Both the position numbers and the translations under genes were made by a program. A stretch of DNA of 64,000 nt, taken from Bacteroidota bacterium. Its GTDB lineage: Bacteria; Bacteroidota; Ignavibacteria; Ignavibacteriales; Melioribacteraceae. The stretch covers positions 1-64,000 of the forward strand of contig JAKAKD010000073.1 of the NCBI GenBank assembly GCA_021824635.1, written 5' to 3'. Positions 15,679 to 25,280 of the stretch are shown here, piece by piece. Every line of letters begins with the position of its first letter. The first letter of the stretch is position 1. The notes under the pieces were generated by a model. The model saw only the letters and a list, made by a program, of their open reading frames with translations. It was not told the origin of the DNA and searched no databases.

Positions 15679-17568
15679 ATGTCATCAAAGAAACTTTCCG
15701 GCGAAGTTTTTTATCCTTCAGAAGAAACTATAAATAAAGCACATATAAAAGATTGGGAAGCTTTAGATAAACAAGCTAAAAAAGATTATCCCGGATTCTG
15801 GGAAAAAATGGCGGAAGAACTGCATTGGTTTCATAAGTGGGATAAAGTTATTGATGATTCAAATAAACCGTTCTATAAATGGTTTACCGGTGCAAAAACA
15901 AATATTGTTTACAACTGTCTTGATGCACATGTAAAAACTTTCCGCCGTAATAAACTCGCACTAATATGGGAAGGAGAAAACGGCGAGAGTAAAACTTATT
16001 CTTATTTTGCATTGCATCGTGAGACGTGTAAATTTTCGAATATTCTAAAAAGTTTGGGCGTTCAGAAAGGAGACCGCGTTACAATTTACATGGGGCGTAC
16101 TCCTGAAATTATAATTGCAATGCTTGCATGTGCAAGAATTGGTGCAGTCCATTCTGTAGTTTACGGAGGTTTTTCTGTTGAGTCGTTAGCTGAAAGAATT
16201 GAAGACAGCAATTCAAAAGTTCTTATTGTTGCAGACGGCGCATATCAGCGTGGAAAAATTGTAGAGCTAAAAAAGATTGCTGATGAAGCACTCCAACGAT
16301 GCGGTACTGTTGAACATGTCTTAGTTATAAAAAGAACCGGACAAGAAGTGAATATGGAACAGGGACGTGATATGTGGTATCACGAATTGATGAACCTTCC
16401 AATTGCAACTCAAAATTGCGCACTTGAAATCGTTGACGCCGAAGATCCTCTATTCATTCTCTATACATCAGGTACAACTGGAAAACCAAAAGCAATTCTT
16501 CATACACACGGCGGGTATATGGTTGGTACACATACCACGCTTAAATATGTTTTTGATATTCATGAAGAAGACCGTTATTGGTGTGCGGCAGATCCGGGAT
16601 GGATTACGGGGCACAGTTATATTGTTTACGGACCGCTCCTAAACGGAACAACTTCATTCCTATATGAAGGTGCGCCGAATTATCCGTATCCAAACCGGTG
16701 GTGGGCAATGATTGAAAAGTACGGGATTAATATTTTATATACAGCTCCTACAGCAATTAGAGGTTTAATGCGTTTCGGAGAGGCGTGGGTTAATCGTCAT
16801 AATCTATCGTCTCTGAGGATACTTGGTTCTGTAGGAGAGCCGATTAATCCCGAAGCATGGAAATGGTATAACCGTGTTATTGGAAAAGATAAATGTCCAA
16901 TCATGGATACCTGGTGGCAAACGGAAACCGGAATGTTTATGATAGCTCCTATGCCTTCTGTTCCTCTAAAGCCTGGTTCGGGAACTAGACCTTTCCCGGG
17001 AATCGAAATGGATGTTGTAGATGAGAAAGGGAAATCTGTTAAACCAAATGAAGAAGGTTTTCTTATAATTAAAACACCGTGGCCGGCAATGATCAGAAAT
17101 GTGTGGAACGATCCCGAGAGATATAAACAATATTGGAGTAAATACCCGGGTGTCTATATGACTGGTGACAGCGCTCGTAAAGATGAAGACGGATATTTTT
17201 GGATTATAGGAAGAGTTGATGATGTAATTAAAGTTTCCGGTTACAGATTAGGAACTGCAGAAATTGAAAGCGCGCTTGTTAGTCATTATTCCGTTGCGGA
17301 AGCTGCAGCTATAGGTTTGCCCCACGAAGTCAAAGGAAATGCAATTTATACTTATGTAATTCTTAAATCAGGTATAGAAAAAAGTCCGCAGTTGATTGAA
17401 GAATTGCGCCAGCATGTTAGTCATGAAGTTGGACCAATTGCAAAACCAGAACATATTGAGTTTGTTGATTCACTTCCTAAAACAAGGAGCGGAAAAATTA
17501 TGAGGCGTTTGCTCAAGGCAAAAGCATTGGGACAAGATCCGGGCAATATTTCTACTTTAGAAGATTAA
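15679..17568 (+). CDS. acs: Acetyl-CoA synthetase
   Basis: A 629-aa AMP-forming acetate-CoA ligase of near-usual family length. The P-loop-like motif YTSGTTGKPKAILHTHGGY lies at about residues 261-279, the adenylate-binding DTWWQTETG near 413, the hinge region around TGDSARKDEDGY near 494, and PKTRSGKIMRR near the C-terminus, whose Lys is catalytic and commonly regulated by acetylation. It converts acetate, ATP and CoA to acetyl-CoA in the cytoplasm. RBS AGGAGGAG precedes the ATG. It stands alone, divergent from the metal operon. Acetate released by the citrate lyase encoded nearby would be a natural substrate. Confidence 0.97.
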   Translation: MSSKKLSGEVFYPSEETINKAHIKDWEALDKQAKKDYPGFWEKMAEELHWFHKWDKVIDDSNKPFYKWFTGAKTNIVYNCLDAHVKTFRRNKLALIWEGENGESKTYSYFALHRETCKFSNILKSLGVQKGDRVTIYMGRTPEIIIAMLACARIGAVHSVVYGGFSVESLAERIEDSNSKVLIVADGAYQRGKIVELKKIADEALQRCGTVEHVLVIKRTGQEVNMEQGRDMWYHELMNLPIATQNCALEIVDAEDPLFILYTSGTTGKPKAILHTHGGYMVGTHTTLKYVFDIHEEDRYWCAADPGWITGHSYIVYGPLLNGTTSFLYEGAPNYPYPNRWWAMIEKYGINILYTAPTAIRGLMRFGEAWVNRHNLSSLRILGSVGEPINPEAWKWYNRVIGKDKCPIMDTWWQTETGMFMIAPMPSVPLKPGSGTRPFPGIEMDVVDEKGKSVKPNEEGFLIIKTPWPAMIRNVWNDPERYKQYWSKYPGVYMTGDSARKDEDGYFWIIGRVDDVIKVSGYRLGTAEIESALVSHYSVAEAAAIGLPHEVKGNAIYTYVILKSGIEKSPQLIEELRQHVSHEVGPIAKPEHIEFVDSLPKTRSGKIMRRLLKAKALGQDPGNISTLED

Positions 17569-17680
17569 CATTTTATGCATAAAAATTTTGGTCTGGATTT
17601 TCATGCATATAATTTTATCTTGACAACCGAAATTTTTATTAAATCAAAATATTACTCCTTATTGCGGTAATGAAACATTG

Positions 17681-19930
17681 ATGAGAAAGGATTTCAGTGC
17701 ATATTTACTTACGATAGTTTTCTTTTTCGTTTTTATTATATCTAATGAAAATATATGTGCACAAGATACTGGAACTCTTCGCGGTTTGGTCGTAGATTCA
17801 ACCACTTCAGAAGCGCTCGCATTTTCAAATGCTTATATTAAAGAGTTACAAATTGGCGCAAATACGGATATTCGCGGATATTTCTTAATTCCTTCTGTTC
17901 CAGCCAACAAAAATTTTACTCTCGTTGTTTCCTATATCGGTTACAATACTAAGACGATTACTATTAGGGTTTCAAAAGGAAAGATGAGCCACTATAATAT
18001 CAAACTTAGCTCGGCCGATATTCAAATGAAAACGATTGAAAGTATTGGTACACGTATAACCGGAACGAGTGATTCAAAAATTAGTGTTGATAGAATTAGT
18101 GCCAAGCAACTTGAAACAGCGCCCAAAGGAGTTGAGTCTGATATATTCCGAACAATTAAATATTTGCCTGGTGTTCAGTCAACAGGAGATGTTTCTGCAC
18201 GTTATTATGTAAGAGGCGGGGCAAGTAATCAGAATCTTGTTTTGATAGACGGTATTACTGTCTATAGTCCATTTCACGCGCTTGGTTTATTTAGTGTTAT
18301 TGATCCTGATATGATTAATAATATTGAATTTTACAAAGGCGGATTTGGCGCCCAATTTGGCGGCAGACTCTCCTCAATTATGCAAGTCACTACAAAAGAT
18401 GGAAATAAAAACATATTCAGTGGGAAAGGTTCAGCTAGTTTTTTGACAGGTAAGTTATTATTAGAAGGTCCGCTGCCAAGTGGATCGTTCATACTTACTG
18501 GAAGAAAAAGTTATTCGAATAAGATCCTAAATAAATTTTTGAATAATGGAAATATTCCTGCAGATTTTTATGATTTCTCATTTAAAGCAAATTATTCTAA
18601 TCCCGAGTTTGTTCCAGGTGGTAAATTCACTTTTAATGGCTTTTTCAGCGGGGATAATATTAATAATAAAGATCCCCGTATAGAAGATTACAAATGGTCT
18701 AATAAAATATTGGGATTCAAATGGTTCCAAGTTGGTGATAGTCCGCTTTTCTTCGAATTAGGTGTATCAGCTAGTAGCTTTGATGGAAGTGTGATTCCAA
18801 AGCTTAGTGACACTCCAGCAACAACAAACAAAGTTGATGATATAGGAGTGCAGATGGATTTTACATATATGTTTGATAACAAGGATGAAATCGGTGTAGG
18901 TTTTCATATTAAACACATAAGAACAACCCTTTTTATTGAAAATTCTAGCGGAATTTCGGTTGACCTTGGTTCTCAAGCTGCTAATATTGTTCTTTATACT
19001 AAATATAAATTTTTACAGTGGAATATTCTTAGTCTAGATGCTGGACTAAGAATGAATCTAACAACTCTATCTCAAAATAAAAAAGTGTCTTTAATTGAAC
19101 CACGCTTAAGTTTTACGCTTAGAATTTTGCCTCAAATTTTATTCAAAGGTGCCATTGGAATTTTTCGACAAGAGCTGATTACTGTCAGCGATGAAAATGA
19201 AGTAATAAATATTTTTGAACCGTGGATCATATCACCAAGTTATCTAACTCCATCTCACGCTACTCATTACATTCTTGGAGTCGATTTAGAACCTTCTTCC
19301 AATGTTACTTTTTCAGTTGAGGGATATTATAAATCTGTTCTTGATCTTCCTTTACTTAATGAAAATAAAATTCTACCATCCGATAACGATTTTCTCTCTG
19401 GTAAGGGAGAATCTTATGGTATTGAATTATCAACAAAGATTAGTCCTGACCCTTTCTATTTTACAGCATCTTATACTTATGCTCATGCATATAAAGAAGT
19501 TGATGGATTACGATATTATCCTAGATATGATATTAGGCACACAGTAAATCTATCCTTAGATCTGAACATTGGAAAAGGATGGTCTGCCAGCACAGTCTGG
19601 TCATATAATTCTGGATTACCTTTTACTCAACTACAGGGTTATTACGATAAATATTATTTTAATAATATCTTTTCACAATGGGATCGATTTGATCCCCGTA
19701 ATCCATATTCTATCCTTTTGATTCAGAACCTAGGGAGACTGCCGGATTATCACCGTCTCGATTTCACAATTTCAAAAAAATTCAAAATAGAACCATTCTC
19801 TTTTCATATGGATATAAGTGTGATAAATGTTTACAATCGACACAATATTTTTTATTTCAAGAGAGACACAGGAGAAAGGGTAGATATGCTTCCATTTCTT
19901 CCAACTGCAACAATTAGTGTGGAATTATGA
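17681..19930 (+). CDS. TonB-dependent receptor with carboxypeptidase-like domain
   Basis: A 749-aa outer-membrane receptor. It has a signal peptide (to about residue 28, ending CAQD), a carboxypeptidase-D regulatory-like beta-sandwich (about 30-115), a plug domain (about 147-245, including VRGGASNQNLVLIDGITVY), and a 22-strand-type barrel to the C-terminus. It is expected to import a large or scarce substrate using TonB energy. The stop overlaps the start of the DUF4249 gene (ATGA at 19927-19930), a pairing common in Bacteroidota. Substrate unknown. The ATG at 17681 is chosen over the TTG just before it. Confidence 0.9.
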   Translation: MRKDFSAYLLTIVFFFVFIISNENICAQDTGTLRGLVVDSTTSEALAFSNAYIKELQIGANTDIRGYFLIPSVPANKNFTLVVSYIGYNTKTITIRVSKGKMSHYNIKLSSADIQMKTIESIGTRITGTSDSKISVDRISAKQLETAPKGVESDIFRTIKYLPGVQSTGDVSARYYVRGGASNQNLVLIDGITVYSPFHALGLFSVIDPDMINNIEFYKGGFGAQFGGRLSSIMQVTTKDGNKNIFSGKGSASFLTGKLLLEGPLPSGSFILTGRKSYSNKILNKFLNNGNIPADFYDFSFKANYSNPEFVPGGKFTFNGFFSGDNINNKDPRIEDYKWSNKILGFKWFQVGDSPLFFELGVSASSFDGSVIPKLSDTPATTNKVDDIGVQMDFTYMFDNKDEIGVGFHIKHIRTTLFIENSSGISVDLGSQAANIVLYTKYKFLQWNILSLDAGLRMNLTTLSQNKKVSLIEPRLSFTLRILPQILFKGAIGIFRQELITVSDENEVINIFEPWIISPSYLTPSHATHYILGVDLEPSSNVTFSVEGYYKSVLDLPLLNENKILPSDNDFLSGKGESYGIELSTKISPDPFYFTASYTYAHAYKEVDGLRYYPRYDIRHTVNLSLDLNIGKGWSASTVWSYNSGLPFTQLQGYYDKYYFNNIFSQWDRFDPRNPYSILLIQNLGRLPDYHRLDFTISKKFKIEPFSFHMDISVINVYNRHNIFYFKRDTGERVDMLPFLPTATISVEL

Positions 19931-20895
19931 AAAAACGTTTTTTTATTTTATTATCTGTTGTATCCTTAATTCTAGTGTATTCATGTGAAGATAGCCTAAA
20001 CCCATATGGTGAGTTCCAAGAGAAGTATGTCCTAAATTGTGTCATGAGAGCTGATACCAATTTTCAAGTTACATATCTAACTAAAAATTATGTTACTCCA
20101 GATTTCAATCCTTATTCTAATACAAATGACCCGACAATTAAGAATGCAGTAATAAGAATGTGGAATGGAAATGATGATGTTGTCATCTTAAAAGATTCTA
20201 CTCTCGTTCGACCTGCTGGAGATAATTATAAAACGCCCTACTCAGTTTATTATACAAGTAATTTTCAACCGAAACCAAATACAAAAGTAGAAATTGAAGC
20301 ATTATTGCCTAATGGGAAACGTTTATCGTCTTCCGCAACCGTACCTTCATCTGTTTCTTTCAGCGGCATAAAGACGGACACATTAATTCCAACACCCGGT
20401 CAGAATTTTGTCAGATTCGTTTGGAACACAAATCGAAAAAATCCGGTGTTCGTTGCAAGATTAGGCATCTATTATTACAAAAATAACAACAAGCAAACCC
20501 GCTATATATACACAATACCTTCATCTTATGTTAATATTGATGGGAAAATGGAACCCGTTTTTTCCAAGCCATTCAGTACATTATCTTATTCAGTTGATTT
20601 GCAGACTGTTAATACTGCTATGCAATTACTTTCCGAAGAAGTTGAGGACAAAAGCAAAATTCAAATATTAGTTTGTGGTATTGAATTATTATCGTTAGAT
20701 GATAATCTAAGTATGTATTACAACGCAACTGCAAGATCTGGCGATATATTTTCTGTCAAACTTGATGAAACTGACTATTCTAATATCCAAGGTGGATTTG
20801 GAGTATTTGGGATTTATGTTCGAAACTTTTATGTGATCAGATTTTCTAAAGATTATATCAGATCATATGGATTTGAACCGGCGTTGAGCTTTTAA
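19927..20895 (+). CDS. DUF4249-family lipoprotein
   Basis: A 322-aa protein with a lipoprotein signal (LVYSCEDS, lipid-attached Cys near residue 20), then a beta-rich fold fitting the DUF4249 family. DUF4249 genes are usually next to a TonB-dependent receptor and are thought to act as its surface or periplasmic partner. Here it overlaps the receptor stop by 4 nt. Ligand unknown. Confidence 0.75.
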   Translation: MKKRFFILLSVVSLILVYSCEDSLNPYGEFQEKYVLNCVMRADTNFQVTYLTKNYVTPDFNPYSNTNDPTIKNAVIRMWNGNDDVVILKDSTLVRPAGDNYKTPYSVYYTSNFQPKPNTKVEIEALLPNGKRLSSSATVPSSVSFSGIKTDTLIPTPGQNFVRFVWNTNRKNPVFVARLGIYYYKNNNKQTRYIYTIPSSYVNIDGKMEPVFSKPFSTLSYSVDLQTVNTAMQLLSEEVEDKSKIQILVCGIELLSLDDNLSMYYNATARSGDIFSVKLDETDYSNIQGGFGVFGIYVRNFYVIRFSKDYIRSYGFEPALSF

Positions 20896-20896
20896 T

Positions 20897-22363
20897 ATGT
20901 CAATAATGAAATCAATAAAAATATTAATAATTTTTTCATTCTTTATTCTTATCCAGGCTTGCGATAAAGAAGTTTTCACAGGAATTGTTGAATCCACTAA
21001 AGTAGAAAACGGTAAAATTTTTGTTACAAGCAATCCTTCAGGAGCTAATATTTATTTAAGTGGTCATAACATGGGGCAGATTACTCCAGATACTTTGATA
21101 TGGCTTAAAAGTGGTGTTCATAATCTAAAATTAAGAGTAGGTCTATATAAAGATACATTAATTAATGTGAATGCTGTTGATGGGCAAATTAATAGTGTCT
21201 TTATTGATTTTACTAAGAACCCTGGTCAGCTAGGAAAAATAGTTTGTAATTCTCTACCTAATTATGCAAAAATTTATTTAAATGATATAGATATCAATCG
21301 CAAAACTCCGTATACAATAACAGGATTATTACCAGGATATTATGAAGTAAAATTTTCTTTCCCTCAGTACCGAAGCGATAGCGCAACTGTTGCACTTCAT
21401 GGCGGTGAAGCCTCTGAAGTCACGGTGACTCTTGAAGACACTTCGAAGTGGGTTAATTATACCGTTCATAATTCACCTATGACGAATAATTTTGTGTATG
21501 ATGTAACTGTAGACCAGCAAGATGTTAAATGGTTTGGAACGGCTGATGGATTGGTCAGATTCGACAATAAAAAATGGAAGATTTATAATCAGGATAACTC
21601 TCAATTAAAAACTAATATAATTAACACATTAGGAGTTGATTTACAAAATAAATTATGGATTGGGACTACAAATGGTTTATATCTTTTAACTGGTAATGAA
21701 TTAACTGATTTGAGCAGTCACATCCCTGACCCCAATGTAACTTCATTTGCGTTTGATATGTTAGGAAATGTCTGGATAGGTACTCAATCTGGATTAGTAA
21801 AGTTCGATGGAGTGAACTGGCAAATTTTCAGAACGAATAACTCCGGAATAACAGAAAATTTCGTAACAGCGTTATCAATCTCGAATGACGGAAAAATTTG
21901 GATTGGTCAATTCTCTTCTGGAATTACTGTATTCGACGGTAGTAAGTGGACGCGCTGGAATATGTCTAATATGCAGCTAGGGGAAAAAATAGGTGACATA
22001 ATAAAAACTATTGCTGTTGATAAAGATGGAGTCATATTGGTTGGTCATTTACCTCATGATAAGTTAGGCTATCTTGGCGGAATCACAAAATTTGATGGGG
22101 TAAAATGGAGTATAGTAGAATTAACCGGAATACCAAATGACAAGATTGAATCAATAGATGTTGATCAAAATAATTTCAAGTGGTTCTCAAGTCGTGATGG
22201 TCTTGCAAAATATAAAGCTGGGAATACATTATTGATTTTCAATTCAAATAATGCGGGACTAATTTATAATCATATTACAAGTGTTAAAATCGATAAATCG
22301 GGGGATCTGTGGATTGCAACATTTGGAGGTGGGGTACAAAAATTAAAGAAAGGTAATTATTAA
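20897..22363 (+). CDS. PEGA-domain lipoprotein with two-component-type propeller repeats
   Basis: A 488-aa protein with a lipoprotein signal (FILIQACDKE). Two PEGA-like domains follow (about residues 38-100 and 112-175, e.g. VTSNPSGANIYLSG), then WIG-type propeller repeats (KWFGTADGLVRFD, LWIGTTNGLYLL, VWIGTQSGLVKFDG, and later) that form a beta-propeller. It follows the DUF4249 gene by 1 nt, so the three genes are one operon. Unlike hybrid two-component sensors with the same repeats it has no kinase domain, so it is likely an envelope-bound binding or sensing module. Confidence 0.8.
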   Translation: MSIMKSIKILIIFSFFILIQACDKEVFTGIVESTKVENGKIFVTSNPSGANIYLSGHNMGQITPDTLIWLKSGVHNLKLRVGLYKDTLINVNAVDGQINSVFIDFTKNPGQLGKIVCNSLPNYAKIYLNDIDINRKTPYTITGLLPGYYEVKFSFPQYRSDSATVALHGGEASEVTVTLEDTSKWVNYTVHNSPMTNNFVYDVTVDQQDVKWFGTADGLVRFDNKKWKIYNQDNSQLKTNIINTLGVDLQNKLWIGTTNGLYLLTGNELTDLSSHIPDPNVTSFAFDMLGNVWIGTQSGLVKFDGVNWQIFRTNNSGITENFVTALSISNDGKIWIGQFSSGITVFDGSKWTRWNMSNMQLGEKIGDIIKTIAVDKDGVILVGHLPHDKLGYLGGITKFDGVKWSIVELTGIPNDKIESIDVDQNNFKWFSSRDGLAKYKAGNTLLIFNSNNAGLIYNHITSVKIDKSGDLWIATFGGGVQKLKKGNY

Positions 22364-22412
22364 AGCCCATTCAAAAAAAAACTGTAATTCTATCGACTGT
22401 TTATTTTCAGAA

Positions 22413-23966
22413 TTAAATTATTTGGTAAACAGAGTCTATAACAGTACCATCAACCCACTTTACAACCGCAACAATTTTATCCTTATTTAATTTTGGCTTT
22501 TCAGGCGCGCCGCCGCAAATTTCGTAAACTTCTTTTTGAATTTCTTTTATAGAACGTATTGGTAGTGATGATTTCTTTACAGAGTTCAGCAAATCTTTCC
22601 GGTTAGGATTAATTGCAATTCCGCGCTCTGTAATTATTACATCAATCAACTCTCCAGGTCCGCACAAAGTTGTTACTTTATCAAGTATCACTGGAATACG
22701 GTCGCGGAATGATGGAATTGCAAGTATTGTACATTTGGAGAAGAGGCAATTCTGCCAGCCGCCGATTCCATGCAGCAAATATCCATCCGAATGAGAGACA
22801 ACATTTGCATTGAAATTCAGATCAACTTCTGTAGCACCAAGTACAGCCGCATCTACAATAGAGGCAAAATTTCCTTTACCGTGATAATTATAACTTGTAA
22901 AGGGTGAAGTGTTTACATGTTTTGGATTATCCCTCATTGAACGAACACCCTCCAGATCAAATGTTTGTCCGTCAAGAATATAATCAGTCAATCCTTCTTC
23001 CAGCATTTCAACCAAATACTTTGTGCTTCCGCCCCGTATAAATTTTGCTTTAATTCCTTTTGATTTCATTTTTTCTTTTAAGAAAAGTGCGAATGCAAGA
23101 TTCGTTCCGCCAGCTCCTGCTTGAAATGAAAAACCATCTTTCATAATTCCGGCGTCTTCCATAAACTGAGCTACATATTCAGCGATCAATAATCTATCTG
23201 GACTTTTTGTAACTTCTGTGGTACCGCTAACAATTTTGGAAGGATCACCCAGAGAATCAACCTGAACGACATAATCAACATTGTTACCTTGAATCTGCCA
23301 TGGTACACATGGAAAGGGAACAAGATTATCTGTAACAACAATTACATTATCTGCATATTCGGAATCAGCTAGAGCAAAACCAAGTCCGCCGCAAGCAGAT
23401 TTTCCGTTTACGCCATTTGCGTTCCCAAAAGGATCGGCAGTTGGAGAAGCAATAACAGCTATATCAATATGAACTTCACCATCTTGAATTGATTGATATC
23501 TTCCGCCGTGCGAACGAAGAACTCCAACTCCTTTCATTTTTCCTTCGCTTGTAAATTTTCCAAGCGGTCCGTTCATGCTGCCTTCGATATGATGAATTGT
23601 TCCGTCTTCCAGATATTTGATTAAATGAGAATGGCAAGGAAACGAGGCGGTAGGGAACCAGCGAATATTTTTGATTCCCATTTCTTTGATTGTATCGAAT
23701 AAAATATTTGTCAGTATATCTCCATTACGAAGATGATGATGAGTGGAAATTGTCATTCCGTCTTTTAACCCGGATTTTTTTAATGCTTCTTTTAAACTAT
23801 TTACTATTTTATTTCCATCTGCTGGATAGTCTGCACATGATTTTATTTTCGGATTGAACATTCTTCCGGAAGGTTTGTATTTGCCTATTCCCTTAAAAGG
23901 AATTTGTTCTTCACCGTTAATGAGATTTGGTACTAATCTGTTTGCAGCATTTTTGATTAACTTCAT
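22413..23966 (-). CDS. citF: Citrate lyase alpha subunit (citrate CoA-transferase)
   Basis: A 517-aa protein matching CitF over its length, with motifs such as STHHHLRNGDIL, VLRSHGGRYQSIQDGEVHIDIA and GAGGTNLAFALFLKEKM. CitF moves the acyl carrier from acetyl to citrate in citrate lyase, which splits citrate to oxaloacetate and acetate. It is the last gene of the citrate operon, separated from the CitD-CitE gene by a 96-nt spacer that holds a palindromic repeat. The ligase and prosthetic-group genes (citC, citX, citG) were not seen in the window. Confidence 0.93.
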   Translation of the reverse strand: MKLIKNAANRLVPNLINGEEQIPFKGIGKYKPSGRMFNPKIKSCADYPADGNKIVNSLKEALKKSGLKDGMTISTHHHLRNGDILTNILFDTIKEMGIKNIRWFPTASFPCHSHLIKYLEDGTIHHIEGSMNGPLGKFTSEGKMKGVGVLRSHGGRYQSIQDGEVHIDIAVIASPTADPFGNANGVNGKSACGGLGFALADSEYADNVIVVTDNLVPFPCVPWQIQGNNVDYVVQVDSLGDPSKIVSGTTEVTKSPDRLLIAEYVAQFMEDAGIMKDGFSFQAGAGGTNLAFALFLKEKMKSKGIKAKFIRGGSTKYLVEMLEEGLTDYILDGQTFDLEGVRSMRDNPKHVNTSPFTSYNYHGKGNFASIVDAAVLGATEVDLNFNANVVSHSDGYLLHGIGGWQNCLFSKCTILAIPSFRDRIPVILDKVTTLCGPGELIDVIITERGIAINPNRKDLLNSVKKSSLPIRSIKEIQKEVYEICGGAPEKPKLNKDKIVAVVKWVDGTVIDSVYQII

Positions 23967-23983
23967 AATATCCTCTTAATAGA

Positions 23984-24058
23984 ACACTGATGACGCAGAT
24001 TCAGCAGATCAACGCGGATAAATCTGCGAAAATCCGTTTGATCCGTGTTATCTGTGTG
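23984..24058. repeat. Imperfect palindromic repeat between citDE and citF
   Basis: Two arms of about 36 nt (23984-24019 and about 24022-24058) pair with several mismatches and consist of a 10-12-nt periodic motif (GACGCAGAT, CGCGGAT, CCGTGTTATCTGTG). It fills almost the whole gap between two co-directional genes and would form a long hairpin in the operon mRNA. Confidence 0.7.
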
Positions 24059-24062
24059 CTAT

Positions 24063-25277
24063 TCATTTCTTCCAATTTTTATTTAGTAATCCATTCAATA
24101 TTGCAAGCTCAATTGTGTGCTGTGCACGTTTTACAACGGGAGCGTCAATCATTTTACTTCCAAGCGCAACTACTCCAATTCCATTTTTCTTTGCCTCATC
24201 AAATGCTAAAACAATTTTTTTCGCTTTATCAATTTCATTTTCTGTTGGAGCAAAAGCTTTGTGCACAATTTTGATCTGTCTTGGATGAATACAACCTTTT
24301 CCTTCAAATCCAATAGACTTTGCTTCAATAACACTGTTTCGCAAACCATCCATGTCATCTACATCCGAAAAAACGGTATCAATAGCTTGAACTCCGGCAG
24401 CTTTTGCCGCATTTACAACTGCGCATCTCGCATAGAAACTTTCCTTTCCTTCATTTGTTCTTGCAACGCCAAGATCAGCCGTGTAATCTTCGAGACCTAC
24501 TGCTAAGGCGCAGATTTTATCAGACGCTGAAGCAATTTCATAAGCTTTCACAACTCCAAGAGCACTTTCAATTATAGGCATTAGGTAGATATCATTCTGA
24601 ACATTTCTTTCTGCACAGATCATTTTTATCTCGTCTTCAACATCCTTAATTGTTAACGCTGACTCACACTTGGGAATCAAGATAACATGAACATTATGCG
24701 GAATAATAAACTTCAAGTCATCCAAACCCATTGGAAGTTGATTGATGCGGACCATTCTTTCTGCACCGTAAAAATCAACAGCGCACAACGCGTTACGAAC
24801 CAAATATCTCGCTGAAATTTTTTCAGTCGGCGAAACGCTGTCTTCAAGATCGAGAATAATTCCATCCGGATTATGCAATCCTGCATTTGGATAAAACTTT
24901 GGTTCATTGCCAGGAAGATAGAGACGGCTGCGGCGTAACTTATCTTTTGCCGTTGTGTAAAGATTTTTTTTATTTACTTCTGGAAGAAACTCACGGACAT
25001 CACCGGGTCTAAGTTTTTTATAAGCCGATTCGAATCTTGCAGCGAGAGTAAATGGAAGTGCGCCAAAATCTTCAACTGAAATGTTCGCGTGTTTAATTTC
25101 AAAAAATTCGCTCATGGTGATAATTAAATCGTTTATGCTCTCACCATACATCGAATCAACTTTACTTATAAGTGTGGATTTAACTCCACCGGTTTTTGTT
25201 AATTCGATTTCTACAAAACAATCGGAGCGGACTTTATCTCCGCATTTTCCGGCCGATGCTTTTTTTACTTCCGGCAT
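24063..25277 (-). CDS. Fused citrate lyase acyl-carrier (CitD) and beta subunit (CitE)
   Basis: A 404-aa two-domain protein. Residues about 1-95 match the citrate lyase acyl-carrier protein CitD; Ser18 in VRSDCFVEIE aligns with the prosthetic-group Ser of CitD. Residues from about 113 (LRRSRLYLPGNEP) to the end match CitE, with ILDLEDSV, IIESALGVVKAYEIA, ALAVGLEDYTADLG and GFEGKGCIHPRQI. CitE cleaves citryl-ACP to oxaloacetate and acetyl-ACP. In classic citrate lyase loci these are separate genes, so the fusion would tether carrier and lyase. It follows prpD by 3 nt. Confidence 0.9.
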   Translation of the reverse strand: MPEVKKASAGKCGDKVRSDCFVEIELTKTGGVKSTLISKVDSMYGESINDLIITMSEFFEIKHANISVEDFGALPFTLAARFESAYKKLRPGDVREFLPEVNKKNLYTTAKDKLRRSRLYLPGNEPKFYPNAGLHNPDGIILDLEDSVSPTEKISARYLVRNALCAVDFYGAERMVRINQLPMGLDDLKFIIPHNVHVILIPKCESALTIKDVEDEIKMICAERNVQNDIYLMPIIESALGVVKAYEIASASDKICALAVGLEDYTADLGVARTNEGKESFYARCAVVNAAKAAGVQAIDTVFSDVDDMDGLRNSVIEAKSIGFEGKGCIHPRQIKIVHKAFAPTENEIDKAKKIVLAFDEAKKNGIGVVALGSKMIDAPVVKRAQHTIELAILNGLLNKNWKK

Positions 25278-25280
25278 TTC